A stretch of DNA of 64,000 nt, from the NCBI RefSeq assembly GCF_003344765.1, contig NZ_QPMH01000002.1, positions 124,001 through 188,000 of the forward strand, read 5' to 3'. A model generated the notes under the pieces. It worked only from the letters and a program-made list of their open reading frames with translations. It did no database searches and was not told the DNA's origin. Positions within the stretch are counted from its first letter, which is position 1. Each line of letters opens with the position of its first letter. Shown in pieces: positions 1-9,121 of this stretch. Origin of the DNA: Ferruginivarius sediminum (GTDB lineage: Bacteria > Pseudomonadota > Alphaproteobacteria > Kiloniellales > Rhodovibrionaceae). The translations under genes and the position numbers were made by a program.

Positions 1-817
1 CCTTGGTTGGATCCTTGCCCGAGAACGCACCGCCGCCGTGCGGGGCGGCACCGCCATATGTATCGACGATGATCTTGCGCCCGGTCAGCCCGCAGTCGCC
101 GTCGGGCCCGCCGATCACGAAGCGGCCGGTCGGGTTCACGAAGAACTCGTCCTCCGGGCACATCCAGCCCTCGGGCAGCACGTTGACGACGTGCGGGCGC
201 ACCAGCTCGCGGATGGTGTCCGTGTCCACCTTTTCCGTGTGCTGGGTGGAGACGACGATCGACGTCGTGCGCACCGGCTTGCCCTCGACGTACTCGAGCG
301 TGACCTGGCTTTTCGCATCCGGCATCAGCTCCGGCTCGGCGCCGGAATGCCGCGCTTCGGCCAGCGACTTCAGAATGTTGTGCGCGTAGTAGAGCGGCGC
401 CGGCATGTACTCCGGCGTTTCGTCGCAGGCGAAGCCGAACATGATGCCCTGGTCGCCCGCGCCTTCGTCCTTGTTGCCCGCCGGATCCACGCCCTTGGCA
501 ATGTCGGCCGACTGCTCGTGGATATAGTTCTCCACCAACGCGTCGCGCCAGTGGAAGCCGTTCTGCTCGTACCCGATGTCGCGCACGCAGTGGCGCGCCA
601 CATCCTCCAGCAGTTCCGCCGTCACTTTGGCCGGCCCGCGCGTCTCGCCCGCCAGGACGATGCGGTTGGTGGTGCACAACGTCTCGACCGCCACGCGCGA
701 ATCGGGTCCGTGCGAAAGGAAGGTATCGACGACGGCATCCGAAATCCGGTCGCAGACCTTGTCCGGGTGCCCTTCTGAAACGGACTCGCTCGTGAACAGA
801 TAGCTTCCGCGGCGCAC
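1..817 (-). CDS. metK: S-adenosylmethionine synthetase, 3' end outside window
   Basis: Makes S-adenosylmethionine from methionine and ATP in the cytosol. The visible 272 residues start [16 protein letters not shown], the family's N-terminal ATP/methionine-binding segment with its conserved His (about residue 17), and run to [11 protein letters not shown], where the window ends; roughly 115 residues should be missing. I chose the GTG at 817 because GGAGG lies five bases upstream and the product then begins exactly where MetK proteins usually do. It is the last gene of a minus-strand run behind an XRE regulator, but an intrinsic terminator and a structured stretch separate the two, so it probably has separate or attenuated expression. 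Identity is certain. Confidence 0.96.
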   Translation of the reverse strand, partial: MRRGSYLFTSESVSEGHPDKVCDRISDAVVDTFLSHGPDSRVAVETLCTTNRIVLAGETRGPAKVTAELLEDVARHCVRDIGYEQNGFHWRDALVENYIHEQSADIAKGVDPAGNKDEGAGDQGIMFGFACDETPEYMPAPLYYAHNILKSLAEARHSGAEPELMPDAKSQVTLEYVEGKPVRTTSIVVSTQHTEKVDTDTIRELVRPHVVNVLPEGWMCPEDEFFVNPTGRFVIGGPDGDCGLTGRKIIVDTYGGAAPHGGGAFSGKDPTK

Positions 818-874
818 GCCTGCCTCCGCTGTGTGGATAGAACGACGAACCTTCGCGCGGCCGGAAGGCGCATG

Positions 875-906
875 AAAAGTGCCGACCGTTGGCGAACGGC
901 CGGCAC
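875..906 (-). terminator. Intrinsic terminator between the XRE regulator and metK
   Basis: On the minus strand a 12-bp stem (GTGCCGGCCGTT pairing with AACGGTCGGCAC, one G-U pair) closes a four-base loop and is followed directly by TTTT. It lies about 70 bases after the XRE stop and about 58 bases before the metK start. Confidence 0.85.
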
Positions 907-910
907 TCTG

Positions 911-969
911 CGCGGCGGCACGCACCGCGTCAAGCCTCTGCTCCCGGCGCGAAGCGGGAAGTGCGCCGC
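911..969 (-). promoter_or_regulatory. Nested secondary structure ahead of the metK-proximal terminator
   Basis: Read on the minus strand, GCGGCGCAC (969 to 961) can pair with GTGC..GCCGC (about 924 to 913), enclosing an inner hairpin TTCCCG/CGGGAG. Two copies of GAGGCTTG flank the inner part (938-931 and 976-969). The structure stands immediately before the terminator at 875-906, so it could be an attenuator or riboswitch-like leader for metK, or merely the 3' UTR of the XRE gene. It does not match a SAM riboswitch class that I can recognise by eye. Confidence 0.3.
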
Positions 970-974
970 AAGCC

Positions 975-1439
975 TCAGGCGGCTTCGTCCTCCTCGACGG
1001 ACGCGGCGCCCAACGCCTTCGTCAACTCGAACAGGCGCTTGCGAACCTGCGGCTCGGTAATCCGGTAGTAGGCACGCACAAGCTCAAGCGTTTCACGCTT
1101 GGCCATGGGGTCCGGCTCGTAGGGGTCGGGCTCTTCGCGAAGGCCGCGGACCTGGGCGGGCGAGCTTTGCTTCGTCTCCGGCGCCATCTCCTCGAAGAAG
1201 AAGGAAACGGGCACATCCAGCACACGGGCCAGATCGTACAGCCGGCTGGCGCCGATTCGGTTGGCACCGCGCTCGTACTTCTGCACCTGCTGGAAGGTCA
1301 GCCCGATCGCCTCGCCAAGCTTTTCCTGACTGAGGCCGAGAAGCGTCCGGCGCAGACGCACCCGGCTTCCCACGTGAACGTCAATGGGATTTGGGCGGCC
1401 GGAGCCGCGTCCGTAGGTGGGCTGGTCTTCGCCGTTCAT
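975..1439 (-). CDS. XRE-family helix-turn-helix regulator (lnt-metK neighbour)
   Basis: A 154-residue cytoplasmic DNA-binding protein. Residues about 24-83 form a classic Cro/C1-type HTH ([20 protein letters not shown], then [12 protein letters not shown] and [18 protein letters not shown]). The C-terminal third, with [10 protein letters not shown]-like helices, is typical of the small regulator often found between lnt and metK in alphaproteobacteria. ATG 1439 is preceded by GGAGTGGAG. It has its own likely promoter (1487-1515) and an inverted repeat upstream (1526-1556), which suggests autoregulation, and it ends in a terminator before metK. The target genes are unknown; a role in methionine or envelope control is only inference from position. 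Confidence 0.88.
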   Translation of the reverse strand: MNGEDQPTYGRGSGRPNPIDVHVGSRVRLRRTLLGLSQEKLGEAIGLTFQQVQKYERGANRIGASRLYDLARVLDVPVSFFFEEMAPETKQSSPAQVRGLREEPDPYEPDPMAKRETLELVRAYYRITEPQVRKRLFELTKALGAASVEEDEAA

Positions 1440-1486
1440 TGCCGAATCTCCACTCCGCGTTGTGCGCGCATTCGTTGAGCACCTTC

Positions 1487-1515
1487 CTTGTAGGCATACG
1501 ACAATATGTGGTCAA
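1487..1515 (-). promoter_or_regulatory. Sigma70-like promoter of the XRE regulator
   Basis: Minus strand TTGACC, a 17-base spacer, then TACAAG. It matches the spacing and most positions of the -35/-10 consensus and lies 48 bases upstream of the XRE start. Confidence 0.55.
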
Positions 1516-1525
1516 GCCCCGATTC

Positions 1526-1556
1526 CCGTAACGGAAGTGATTTTCTTCGTTTACGG
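1526..1556 (-). promoter_or_regulatory. Inverted repeat upstream of the XRE promoter, possible operator
   Basis: CCGTAACG ... CGTTTACGG (plus-strand reading) forms imperfect 8-base arms around an AT-rich centre. It begins about ten bases upstream of the -35 element. XRE proteins bind such repeats as dimers; assignment as operator is inference. Confidence 0.35.
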
Positions 1557-1639
1557 AATTTGCGCACATCAACGGATTGACTGACATGGGTCAGGACACA
1601 CGAAAATAGACGCACGTCATTGGTGCATTGCGACGCGTG

Positions 1640-3247
1640 TTACGTGCGACGTCTTGCTGCGGCCGCGACGGCCAGGGTGAGGAAAACCAGACCGGCGAAT
1701 ACAACGTCGCCATAGCGCGCGTATGGTGTAAGGCGATCCAGCGCGCGAGGCAAGGGCGTATCGAGCGTGCCTTGCGTCAGGAGATCGAGCCGTCCGCGCA
1801 TGCGTCCGTAAGCATCGATGACGGCGGAGATACCGGTATTGGCGACGCGGACCAGCGGCAGGCCTTCCTCTACGGCCCGCAGGCGCGCGCTGGCCAGGTG
1901 CTGGTATGGCCCGGTGCTGTTGCCGAACCAGGCGTCGTTGGTGACGTTGAGCAGCCATGAGGGACGGTCGTTCGGATTCAGGACGTTGCCGGGAAAGATC
2001 GCCTCGTAGCAGATCAGCGGGGAGAACGGCGGTACGCCGGGCGCGCGCAGCGTACGCGGACCGGGGCCTGCCGAGAAATCGGTCCGCCCCGCCGTCAGCT
2101 TCTCGACCGGCAGCCATTCGCTGAATGGTACGTACTCGCCGAACGGGACGAGGTGGAACTTGTCGTAGAGGGCGGCCACGCCGCCTTCCGGTTCGATGGC
2201 GAAAAGCGAGTTGTAGAGAGCGCGCCTACCGTTGGTCCCACCGGTGCCATCCGCCGCGCCCGCCTCCTCGATGCGCGGCAGGCCGGTCAGCAGCGCGCCG
2301 CCACGCGGGGCCACGCTTCCCAGAATTTCCGCCAGCTCGCCCTGACGCGACAGGAAGTACGGCACCGCCGTCTCGGGCCAGATGATATGGGTGATGCCAT
2401 CGCCGGGCTTGCGGCTCATCCGCAGGTGACGCTTCAGGTTTTCCAGGCGCTGGTCGCGCTGCCATTTGATCTGCTGCGGCACGTTCGCTTGCACCAGACG
2501 CAGGCGCACGCCCGGCACGTCGTTGTCGCCGGGGGCGGGCGCGTTGGCGAGGCGGAGCATCCCGCCGGTCGCCAGGCCTGCGAAAAGCAAGGCCGCCACC
2601 GCCGCCGGCCCCCAGCGCCGCCAGACGCTGCCGGAAAACCCCAGCGCCGCAGGTGCCGTCGCGGCGAAAACGGTCAGCAGGCTAAGCGCCCAGATGCCGA
2701 ACAGGGCGGTCGACTGGACGACGGCATCGGAAAAGCTCCATGCCGTGCCGAGTAGGTTCCAGGGAAAGCCGGTAAGGATGTGTCCGCGCACCCACGCCGC
2801 GATACTCCACGCCGCGGCGAAGACCAGGATACGTGAAACGCCACCCCACGGCACGGCCCAGGCCGCGAGCGTCACGACCCCCGTGAAAATCGCCAGGCCA
2901 CCGGCCAGCCCGGCCACGGCGAAGGGCATCATCCAGCCGAACGTCGGCGCATCGACGAAGAAGGCGATGCCGACCCAGTACAGCCCGGCGGCAAAATGCC
3001 CCAGGCCAAAGGCCCAGCCGAGCACGAAGGCGCCGCGACGCGAACGAACGCCCTCAAGCTGCCACAGCAGTCCGGCGAACGCGGGTATCAGCACCGGTAC
3101 GGCGTAAACCGGCGGCAAGGCCGCGGCCGAGAGCGCGCCCAGCACGCACGCCAGCGCGAGCCGGCGCCAGCCGACCAGCCCGGCGAGGCGTTCGGCGATC
3201 CGTTGCAGATGCGCGTCGGAACCGCGCGGAACCGCGGCTTCAGTCAT
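1640..3247 (-). CDS. lnt: Apolipoprotein N-acyltransferase
   Basis: Inner-membrane enzyme that adds the third acyl chain to the N-terminal cysteine of lipoproteins, the last step of lipoprotein maturation before Lol sorting. The 535-residue protein has about seven hydrophobic segments in residues 30-225, then a periplasmic nitrilase-fold domain. The nitrilase triad is visible: Glu292 in IIWPETAVPYF, Lys363 in YDKFHLVPFGEY and Cys413 in LICYEAIFPG. Length is normal for the family. Its start overlaps the corC end by eight bases, so the two are probably cotranslated. About 200 bases containing the XRE promoter follow it. Confidence 0.97.
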   Translation of the reverse strand: MTEAAVPRGSDAHLQRIAERLAGLVGWRRLALACVLGALSAAALPPVYAVPVLIPAFAGLLWQLEGVRSRRGAFVLGWAFGLGHFAAGLYWVGIAFFVDAPTFGWMMPFAVAGLAGGLAIFTGVVTLAAWAVPWGGVSRILVFAAAWSIAAWVRGHILTGFPWNLLGTAWSFSDAVVQSTALFGIWALSLLTVFAATAPAALGFSGSVWRRWGPAAVAALLFAGLATGGMLRLANAPAPGDNDVPGVRLRLVQANVPQQIKWQRDQRLENLKRHLRMSRKPGDGITHIIWPETAVPYFLSRQGELAEILGSVAPRGGALLTGLPRIEEAGAADGTGGTNGRRALYNSLFAIEPEGGVAALYDKFHLVPFGEYVPFSEWLPVEKLTAGRTDFSAGPGPRTLRAPGVPPFSPLICYEAIFPGNVLNPNDRPSWLLNVTNDAWFGNSTGPYQHLASARLRAVEEGLPLVRVANTGISAVIDAYGRMRGRLDLLTQGTLDTPLPRALDRLTPYARYGDVVFAGLVFLTLAVAAAARRRT

Positions 3248-4226
3248 CGGCGTCGGAATCCGCCGGCGCGGGCGGCAGGTTGCGGATGCGCAGGCGCTTC
3301 ACCCGCCGGGGGTCGGCCTCCATCACCTCGAAGCTGATGCCGCTCTCGTGCACGATCAGCTCGCCGCGGCCCGGGACCCGCCCGGCCAGATAGAAGACGA
3401 GGCCGCCCAGCGTGTCGATGTCCTCCTCGCGCTCCTCGTCGGTCAGCACGCCACCGGCCCGCTCCTCGAACTCTTCCACCGGCAGCCGGGCGTCGGCGAC
3501 GAGGGAGCCGTCGGGCCGGTCGACGATCTTCGGGCTTTCCGCGACGTCGTGCTCGTCCTCGATCTCGCCGACGATCTCCTCGACAAGGTCCTCGATGGTG
3601 ATCAGGCCGTCGATGCCGCCGAACTCGTCCACGACCAGCGCCATGTGCACGCGCGACAGCCGCATCTCCAGCAAGAGGTCGAGCACCGGCATGGAGGGCG
3701 CGACGAACAGCACCTCGCGCGTGATCCGCGTCAACGTGAAGCCGCGCTTGCTCTTGGCGTGCGCCAGCACGTCCTTGATGTGCACCAGCCCGACCACGTC
3801 GTCCAGGCTTTCGCGGTAGACGGGCAGGCGGGAATGGCCGCCGCGGCTCATCACCGCGATCAGGTCGTCCAGGCTGGAGTCCACGTGCACGGCGCGGATA
3901 TCGGCGCGGGGAACCATGACGTCGTAGGCGGTCAGGTGGCGCAGGTGCAGGATGTTCGCCAGCATCACCCGCTCGTGCGTGCCGATGGGGCTGGCTTCCT
4001 GATCCTCGCGCTCGCTCTCCTCGATGATCTCCTCGATGGTTTCGCGCAGCGAGGAGTCGGAGTCCTTTTGTTTCCACAGGCTCTTCATCAGGCTGGCCAG
4101 CGCGTGGCCCAGGCCGCCGTTCCGGCCGTTACCCCCACGGCGACCGTTCGTGGCCTTGTCCTTGCCGTTCCCGTTGGCCCGCACGGCCGTGTTGGCGGTG
4201 CGCGGCGTCGACCATCCCTCGCTCAT
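3240..4226 (-). CDS. corC: CorC/HlyC-type CBS-domain protein
   Basis: A 328-residue soluble protein with a low-complexity basic N-terminus, then a CBS pair (residues about 90-215, beginning MVPRADIRAVHVDSSLDDLI and including GGHSRLPVYRESLDDVVGLVHIKD) and a C-terminal CorC_HlyC transporter-associated domain after EEIVGEIEDEHD. It lacks the DUF21 membrane domain, as in the short CorC/YbeX form. YbeX/CorC has been linked to divalent-cation handling and to ribosome metabolism; the exact role is unsettled. The start overlaps the ybeY stop (ATGA) and the end overlaps lnt, so it sits inside a tight ybeY-corC-lnt unit. Confidence 0.93.
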   Translation of the reverse strand: MSEGWSTPRTANTAVRANGNGKDKATNGRRGGNGRNGGLGHALASLMKSLWKQKDSDSSLRETIEEIIEESEREDQEASPIGTHERVMLANILHLRHLTAYDVMVPRADIRAVHVDSSLDDLIAVMSRGGHSRLPVYRESLDDVVGLVHIKDVLAHAKSKRGFTLTRITREVLFVAPSMPVLDLLLEMRLSRVHMALVVDEFGGIDGLITIEDLVEEIVGEIEDEHDVAESPKIVDRPDGSLVADARLPVEEFEERAGGVLTDEEREEDIDTLGGLVFYLAGRVPGRGELIVHESGISFEVMEADPRRVKRLRIRNLPPAPADSDADD

Positions 4227-4759
4227 GCCGCGTCTCCCGCGGCGCGCTCGCCGCCGTAGGGGTCGGCCACGCCCATGCCGGCCAGGACGCGGACCTCCAG
4301 GCCCTCCATCTCGGCCGCTTCCCGGTCGTCCTGGTGGTCATAGCCCAGCAGGTGCAGAAGCCCATGCACGCAGAGGTGGCGCAGGTGGTCGGCCGGCTGC
4401 TTGCCCTGCTCCTCGGCCTCGCCCAGAACGGTCTCCAGCGCCAGGACGATGTCGCCCAGCACGGCGGGCGCGCCCGGCACTTCCGCCGTTTCGCCCTCCA
4501 GCGCCGCGAAGGACAGCACATTCGTGGGCTTGTCCTGTCCGCGATAGGTTGCGTTGAGGTCCCGCACGGTGGCGTTGTCGGCCAGCACGAGACTGACCTC
4601 GGCCGGTCCTGCCGGCCGCCGGTCCGCCGGGACCGACGGATAGGCCGCTTCCACGGCGGCCACCGCGATGTCGGATGCGCCCGGCAGGCTCGTTTCCCAG
4701 TCGCCGGCCAGGTGCGTCAGGTCACAAAGGAAGGGGGTACTTGGTGGTTCGTCGCTCAT
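4223..4759 (-). CDS. ybeY: Endoribonuclease YbeY, rRNA maturation factor
   Basis: Metal-dependent RNase needed for 16S rRNA 3'-end maturation and 70S quality control in bacteria. The 178-residue protein ends with the diagnostic zinc motif H-x3-H-x5-H in LCVHGLLHLLGYDHQDD (His132, His136, His142), preceded by the conserved TNVLSFAA segment. It follows phoH after 54 bases and overlaps corC by four bases; miaB-phoH-ybeY-corC-lnt is a widely conserved proteobacterial order. Identity is secure. Confidence 0.97.
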   Translation of the reverse strand: MSDEPPSTPFLCDLTHLAGDWETSLPGASDIAVAAVEAAYPSVPADRRPAGPAEVSLVLADNATVRDLNATYRGQDKPTNVLSFAALEGETAEVPGAPAVLGDIVLALETVLGEAEEQGKQPADHLRHLCVHGLLHLLGYDHQDDREAAEMEGLEVRVLAGMGVADPYGGERAAGDAA

Positions 4760-4813
4760 CGGCTTCGTCGGTTATGCCGCCATTTCCGGCAGCGGCCTCG
4801 TCGCAATTGCCAG

Positions 4814-5830
4814 TTATCCGTCATGGTGGCCGTCCTTGCGCCGCTTGGCTTCCCGGCCGTCGTAGGCCCGCACGATCCTGGTGACCAGATGATGGCGCAC
4901 CACGTCACTATCCGTGAAACGGACCATGGAGACGCCCTCCATCCCGGCCAGCAGCTCACAGGCATCGCGCAGGCCGGACAACTCGCCCTTGGGCAGGTCC
5001 ACTTGCGACAGGTCGCCGGTGACGGCCATGCGGCCGTTCTCGCCCAGCCGGGTCAGGAACATCTTCATCTGCACCGGCGTCGTGTTCTGCGCCTCGTCCA
5101 GGATGACGAACGAGTTCGCCAGCGTGCGCCCGCGCATGAAGGCCAGGGGCGCGACCTCGATCTCGCCCGAGGACAGGTTCTTCATGATCTGCTCGCCCGG
5201 CAGCATTTCGTATAGCGCATCCTGCAACGGCCGCAGATAGGGGTCCACCTTCTCGCGCAGGTCGCCGGGCAGGAAACCCAGCCGCTCCCCGGCTTCCACC
5301 GCCGGGCGCGAGAGAATGATGCGGTCGACCCGGCCCTTCATCAGCATCTCGACCGCCACGGCGACGGCCAGATAGGTCTTGCCGGTGCCCGCCGGCCCCA
5401 GCCCGAACACCAGCTCGTGATCGCGAAGCGCTTGGATGTAGGCGGCCTGACGCGGGGACCGCGGGGATATGTGGCGCCGGCGCGTGCGGATCGCCAGGTC
5501 CTCGGCGTGCACGGCGCGCGCGCCCTCGTGGCCGGTTTCCGCCGGCGCGCGGGTCATGCGCAGCGCGGCATCGACCTCGTGGCTGTCCACCTGCATACCC
5601 TTTTTCAATCGCTCGTAAAGCGCGTTCAGGGCATCGCGCGCGGCCTCGGCCGCCATCGGCGGACCGGAAATCGCGACCTGATTGCCGCGCGTGGCGATGG
5701 ACACCGACAGATCCTGCTCGATCCTGGCGAGGTGCTGATCGTGTTCACCGAATAGCAGCGGTAGCAGGCTGTTGTCGTCGAACTGCAACAGCGTCGGCTG
5801 CTGGTCGCCGTAATGCGACACCTGGTTCAA
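4814..5830 (-). CDS. phoH: PhoH-like ATPase
   Basis: A cytoplasmic P-loop ATPase related to the helicase core, thought to act in RNA metabolism with YbeY. The 338-residue protein has a KH-like N-terminal part, then Walker [12 protein letters not shown] (residues about 145-155), [17 protein letters not shown], Walker [12 protein letters not shown] and [10 protein letters not shown]. The start is TTG at 5830: the TTG overlaps the miaB stop (TTGA), GGAGAG lies eight bases upstream, and the product then has the family's usual N-terminus. Translational coupling to miaB is likely. Confidence 0.95.
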   Translation of the reverse strand: MNQVSHYGDQQPTLLQFDDNSLLPLLFGEHDQHLARIEQDLSVSIATRGNQVAISGPPMAAEAARDALNALYERLKKGMQVDSHEVDAALRMTRAPAETGHEGARAVHAEDLAIRTRRRHISPRSPRQAAYIQALRDHELVFGLGPAGTGKTYLAVAVAVEMLMKGRVDRIILSRPAVEAGERLGFLPGDLREKVDPYLRPLQDALYEMLPGEQIMKNLSSGEIEVAPLAFMRGRTLANSFVILDEAQNTTPVQMKMFLTRLGENGRMAVTGDLSQVDLPKGELSGLRDACELLAGMEGVSMVRFTDSDVVRHHLVTRIVRAYDGREAKRRKDGHHDG

Positions 5831-7335
5831 ATGGCGGCTCTCTCCACGTGCTGGTTGTCCATGGCCGAATCGGCTCCGGACTCGCAGATGGCGGTGGCGA
5901 CCCGTCCGTGCAAGCTGTTCGGAAGGGCTTCGGTGATGTCGACGTCGACGATCCGGCCGAGAAGACGGGCCGGCGCATCGACGTGGACCGACTGCATATA
6001 GGGGCTGCGGCCGATAAGCTGGCCGGGCTTCTTGCCGTGCCGGTCCAGAAGAACCGGCAGGCGGCGGCCGACCGTGCGATGATTGAAGGCAAGCTGCTGC
6101 TCGCCCAGAAGCTGCTGCAAGCCCGCCAGACGTTCTTTCTTCACCTCCTCGGGCACCTGCGTCTCCACCGTCGAGGCCGGCGTGCCCGGGCGCGGGCTGT
6201 ACTTGAAGGAATAGGCCTGGGCAAAGCCGATGTCGGCGACCAGCCGCAACGTTTCGCCGAAGTCCGCGTCGCTCTCGCCGGGGAAGCCGACGATGAAATC
6301 CGAGGCCATGGCGAGATTCGGCTGCGCCTCGCGCAGGCGATCCACGATCCGGCGATAGGTATCGGCGGTATGGCGGCGGTTCATTGCCTCCAGGATGCGG
6401 TCCGAGCCCGACTGCACGGGCAGGTGCAGGAACGGCATCAACGCATCGACGTCGCGGTGCGCGGCGATCAGCTCGTCGTCGACATCGCGCGGGTGGGACG
6501 TCGTGTAGCGGATGCGCGCCAGCCCGTCGATCTCAGCCAACTCGCGCGTCAGCCGTCCCAGTCCCCAGTCGCCGCGCCCGTCGGGCACCTCGCCGTGGTA
6601 GGCGTTGACGTTCTGGCCCAGCAGCGTGATCTCGCGCGTGCCCTGCGCCACCAGCCGGCGCGCCTCGGCCAGGACATCGGCCGCCGGGCGGGAGTACTCG
6701 GCGCCGCGCGTGTAAGGGACGACACAGAAGGTGCAGAACTTGTCGCAGCCCTCCTGGATCGACAGGAACGCGGCGGGGCCCTGCGGCCGGGACTCCTCCG
6801 GCAGGCGGTCGAACTTGTCCTCTTCCGGGAAATCGGTATCCAGGATGCCGCGCCCCGGCCCGGCACGCTCGGCGCGTGCGACCAGTTCGGGCAGGCGGTG
6901 ATAGGTCTGCGGTCCGACCACCAGGTCCACCTGCGGCGCCCGGCGAAGCATCTCCTCGCCCTCCGCCTGCGCCACGCAGCCCGCCACGGCGATAAGAGTC
7001 CGGCCGCCGGTTTCGGCCTTGCCGGCCTGCACCTCGCGCAGCCGTCCCAGCTCGGAATAGACCTTCTCGGCGGCCTTCTCGCGGATGTGGCAGGTGTTCA
7101 GGATGATCATGTCCGCACCCTCGGGCGAATCCGACGGTGCGTAGCCGAGCGGCGCCAGCACGTCCGCCATGCGGGCGGAATCGTACATGTTCATCTGGCA
7201 GCCGTAGGTCTTGATGTAGAGCTTCTTCTTCAAGGCCGTCGTCGTGTCCGTTCGCTGTGCCGTATTAAACCACGTTTCGGGTTTCAAACTATCATTGTCC
7301 CGCTCCTCGTGCGAATCGCACGCGCGGGGGCTCAT
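5827..7335 (-). CDS. miaB: tRNA-2-methylthio-N6-dimethylallyladenosine synthase
   Basis: Radical-SAM methylthiotransferase that converts i6A37 to ms2i6A37 in tRNAs reading UNN codons. It has the UPF0004 domain with three cluster cysteines ([34 protein letters not shown]), the radical-SAM motif in [17 protein letters not shown], and a C-terminal TRAM domain. The start is uncertain. ATG 7335 gives 502 residues, but homologues begin near [10 protein letters not shown] (about 7230). A good GAGGAG at 7303-7308 stands seven bases before an out-of-frame ATG at 7295 that stops after three codons. The gene overlaps the end of the upstream acyltransferase slightly and phoH downstream. Confidence 0.93.
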   Translation of the reverse strand: MSPRACDSHEERDNDSLKPETWFNTAQRTDTTTALKKKLYIKTYGCQMNMYDSARMADVLAPLGYAPSDSPEGADMIILNTCHIREKAAEKVYSELGRLREVQAGKAETGGRTLIAVAGCVAQAEGEEMLRRAPQVDLVVGPQTYHRLPELVARAERAGPGRGILDTDFPEEDKFDRLPEESRPQGPAAFLSIQEGCDKFCTFCVVPYTRGAEYSRPAADVLAEARRLVAQGTREITLLGQNVNAYHGEVPDGRGDWGLGRLTRELAEIDGLARIRYTTSHPRDVDDELIAAHRDVDALMPFLHLPVQSGSDRILEAMNRRHTADTYRRIVDRLREAQPNLAMASDFIVGFPGESDADFGETLRLVADIGFAQAYSFKYSPRPGTPASTVETQVPEEVKKERLAGLQQLLGEQQLAFNHRTVGRRLPVLLDRHGKKPGQLIGRSPYMQSVHVDAPARLLGRIVDVDITEALPNSLHGRVATAICESGADSAMDNQHVERAAI

Positions 7336-7348
7336 CGCATTCGTCGCG

Positions 7349-8176
7349 TCACGCCGCCGGGCGGTGCGCGTCCTCCTGATGCACGCTGCGCCCGGCCAAA
7401 GCCTCGGACACACCGCGCGCCACCTCGCACTGGCAATGATCGCCCAGCGCCTTGCGGGAATTGAAGCGGTCGATAGTCACCGGCTCGTGGAAAGTGACCT
7501 CGACGCCGATCGTTCCCAGTCCGGTCGCCGTCCAGATATGGGAGGCCAGATCCATATCGCCATACCAAGCCACGAACGGGCGCAGGTAACGGCCCATCGC
7601 CAGACCGTCCAGCTTCGTATAGGCGATGGAGACGGGCTGCACCGTCAGCGGCTCTCCGTGCGGCCGCTTCTCGGCAACGGAGAACAGCGCGCTCTTGAAC
7701 GGCAGCACGCGGTTGCCGTCGCTGCTGGTGCCCTCGGGAAACAGGATCAGGCGGTCGCCCGCCTCCAGGCGACGGGTCATCTCGTCGCGCTGGTCCACCG
7801 CGCGCCGTGCGTTGCGCTCGACAAAGACGGTCCGCTGCAACTTTGCCAGCAGGCCGAAGAAAGGCCATCTCGCGACTTCCGCCTTGGCGACGAAGGACGC
7901 CGGCAAAAGCGCGCCCAGGACGGTGATGTCGAGATAGGAGACGTGGTTGCAGGCGAACAGCGCCGGCTTGTTCCCCGTCGGCGCGCCGTGCGTCTCAATC
8001 GATAGTCCCAGCAGGCGGGCGCATTGCCGGTGGTACCATTGCGGCAGCGTCTTCGCCAGCGGTGCGCGGATCAGCAGGCAGACCGCCTGCACCGGGATCA
8101 GGCACAGCGTGAAGGCGACATACTGCAACAACCGGGCGAACGCACGGCTTGGAGAGGCGAAGGAAACCTGAGCCAT
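7349..8176 (-). CDS. PlsC-family O-acyltransferase, probably OlsA (lyso-ornithine lipid)
   Basis: A 275-residue membrane-associated acyltransferase. Motif I is CNHVSYLD (His78, Asp83) and motif III is [10 protein letters not shown] (about residues 145-154), preceded by a hydrophobic segment near residues 18-38. PlsC proteins acylate 1-acylglycerol-3-phosphate. The gene starts nine bases after an OlsB-like N-acyltransferase, the pairing seen in ornithine-lipid loci, so the substrate is more likely lyso-ornithine lipid; some OlsA enzymes do both reactions. ATG 8176 is the only sensible start. It cannot be told from sequence alone whether it is also the cell's phosphatidate-forming enzyme. Confidence 0.85.
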   Translation of the reverse strand: MAQVSFASPSRAFARLLQYVAFTLCLIPVQAVCLLIRAPLAKTLPQWYHRQCARLLGLSIETHGAPTGNKPALFACNHVSYLDITVLGALLPASFVAKAEVARWPFFGLLAKLQRTVFVERNARRAVDQRDEMTRRLEAGDRLILFPEGTSSDGNRVLPFKSALFSVAEKRPHGEPLTVQPVSIAYTKLDGLAMGRYLRPFVAWYGDMDLASHIWTATGLGTIGVEVTFHEPVTIDRFNSRKALGDHCQCEVARGVSEALAGRSVHQEDAHRPAA

Positions 8177-8185
8177 GGTATCGCG

Positions 8186-9013
8186 CTAGCCTTCCGGCCG
8201 TCCCGGCTGGTCCTCGCGGGTCAGGTGGCGGACATATCGCTCGGTCACGAGTTCGGTCTTCACCACCACGCAGACGTCGGTGGTGTTGAATTCGTGGTCC
8301 ACGACCGCGCCATCGCCCACAAAACCGCCAAGGCGCAGATAACCCTTGAGGAGCGGCGGCAGCTTTGCCAGCGCCCGGCGCGGATGAAAGCCGTCCGGCG
8401 GCAGGCGGTTCATGTCGACGTACCGCGATTCCAGCGCGACCGGGCGCAGGGCCGGCGGCGCCAGGTGATAGTGATGCAGGTAGGCAAGCTGCTCGGCCAG
8501 CGAATCGGGGTCGGTGCCGTGCATCGACCCGCAACCGAACATGACCTTGACGTCGAAGTGCAGCACGTACTCCGCAATGCCGCGCCAGAGGATCTGCATC
8601 GTGCTGCCGGTGCGATAGCCGCTCGCGACGCATGAACGCCCCAGCTCCATGATCTCGCCGTCATAGGCGAGAAGGGCGCCGATGTCGTATTCGTCGGCCG
8701 TGTAGAACTGGCCGGCCCGACCGGCCTGGTCGCGGCGCATCAGGCGGTAGGTGCCGATCACCGCCTCCGGGCCGTCACCCAGGTTGCGGTCGAACACCAG
8801 AAGGTGGTCGGCGTAGTCGTCGTAAAGGTCGAATTCCCGCCCCGCCGCCTGCTGTTCGGGCGTCGGCTTGGCCTTCATCTCCTCGACGAAGACCTGGTAG
8901 CGCAGACGCTCGGAGGCGAAAACCTCGGCCTCGCTCTCCGCCAGGCGGATGTGCAGGTTGCCCGAGACGGCGTCCATCGGACGGGTCTCGCTTCCGTGCT
9001 GCCTTGCCTCCAT
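8186..9013 (-). CDS. olsB: GNAT-fold N-acyltransferase, probable L-ornithine N-3-hydroxyacyltransferase OlsB
   Basis: The 275-residue protein shows the hemolysin-like/OlsB signature: LRYQVFVEEM, DHLLVFD, IGTYRLMRRDQA, IMELGRSCVASGYRTGSTMQ and FGCGSMHGTDPD. OlsB transfers a 3-hydroxyacyl group from ACP to the alpha-amine of ornithine, the first step to phosphorus-free ornithine lipids. I start it at ATG 9013 rather than further upstream because GGGAG lies nine bases before it and the upstream stretch has no family similarity. An acyltransferase of the OlsA/PlsC type follows after nine bases. Ornithine lipids are often made under phosphate or acid stress, but no regulatory site is visible here. 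Confidence 0.86.
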   Translation of the reverse strand: MEARQHGSETRPMDAVSGNLHIRLAESEAEVFASERLRYQVFVEEMKAKPTPEQQAAGREFDLYDDYADHLLVFDRNLGDGPEAVIGTYRLMRRDQAGRAGQFYTADEYDIGALLAYDGEIMELGRSCVASGYRTGSTMQILWRGIAEYVLHFDVKVMFGCGSMHGTDPDSLAEQLAYLHHYHLAPPALRPVALESRYVDMNRLPPDGFHPRRALAKLPPLLKGYLRLGGFVGDGAVVDHEFNTTDVCVVVKTELVTERYVRHLTREDQPGRPEG

Positions 9014-9121
9014 ACGTGCCGTCTCCCGTCGTGCGGCGGGCGAGCTTACAGAGTTAGCGGATCTGACACCGAGCGCCGGCCTCGCCGCCCCGCGTCGCCG
9101 GTCGGGCGGAGTGTAACGGAA

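Noticed and set aside
818-975. A known SAM riboswitch class before metK
   Set aside because: The interval is structured, but I could not match the core of a known SAM or SAM/SAH riboswitch by eye. It is reported only as a candidate structured leader.
5848-7464. A 538-codon plus-strand frame antisense to miaB
   Set aside because: It is an antisense shadow of a secure gene, with no domain and no ribosome-binding site.
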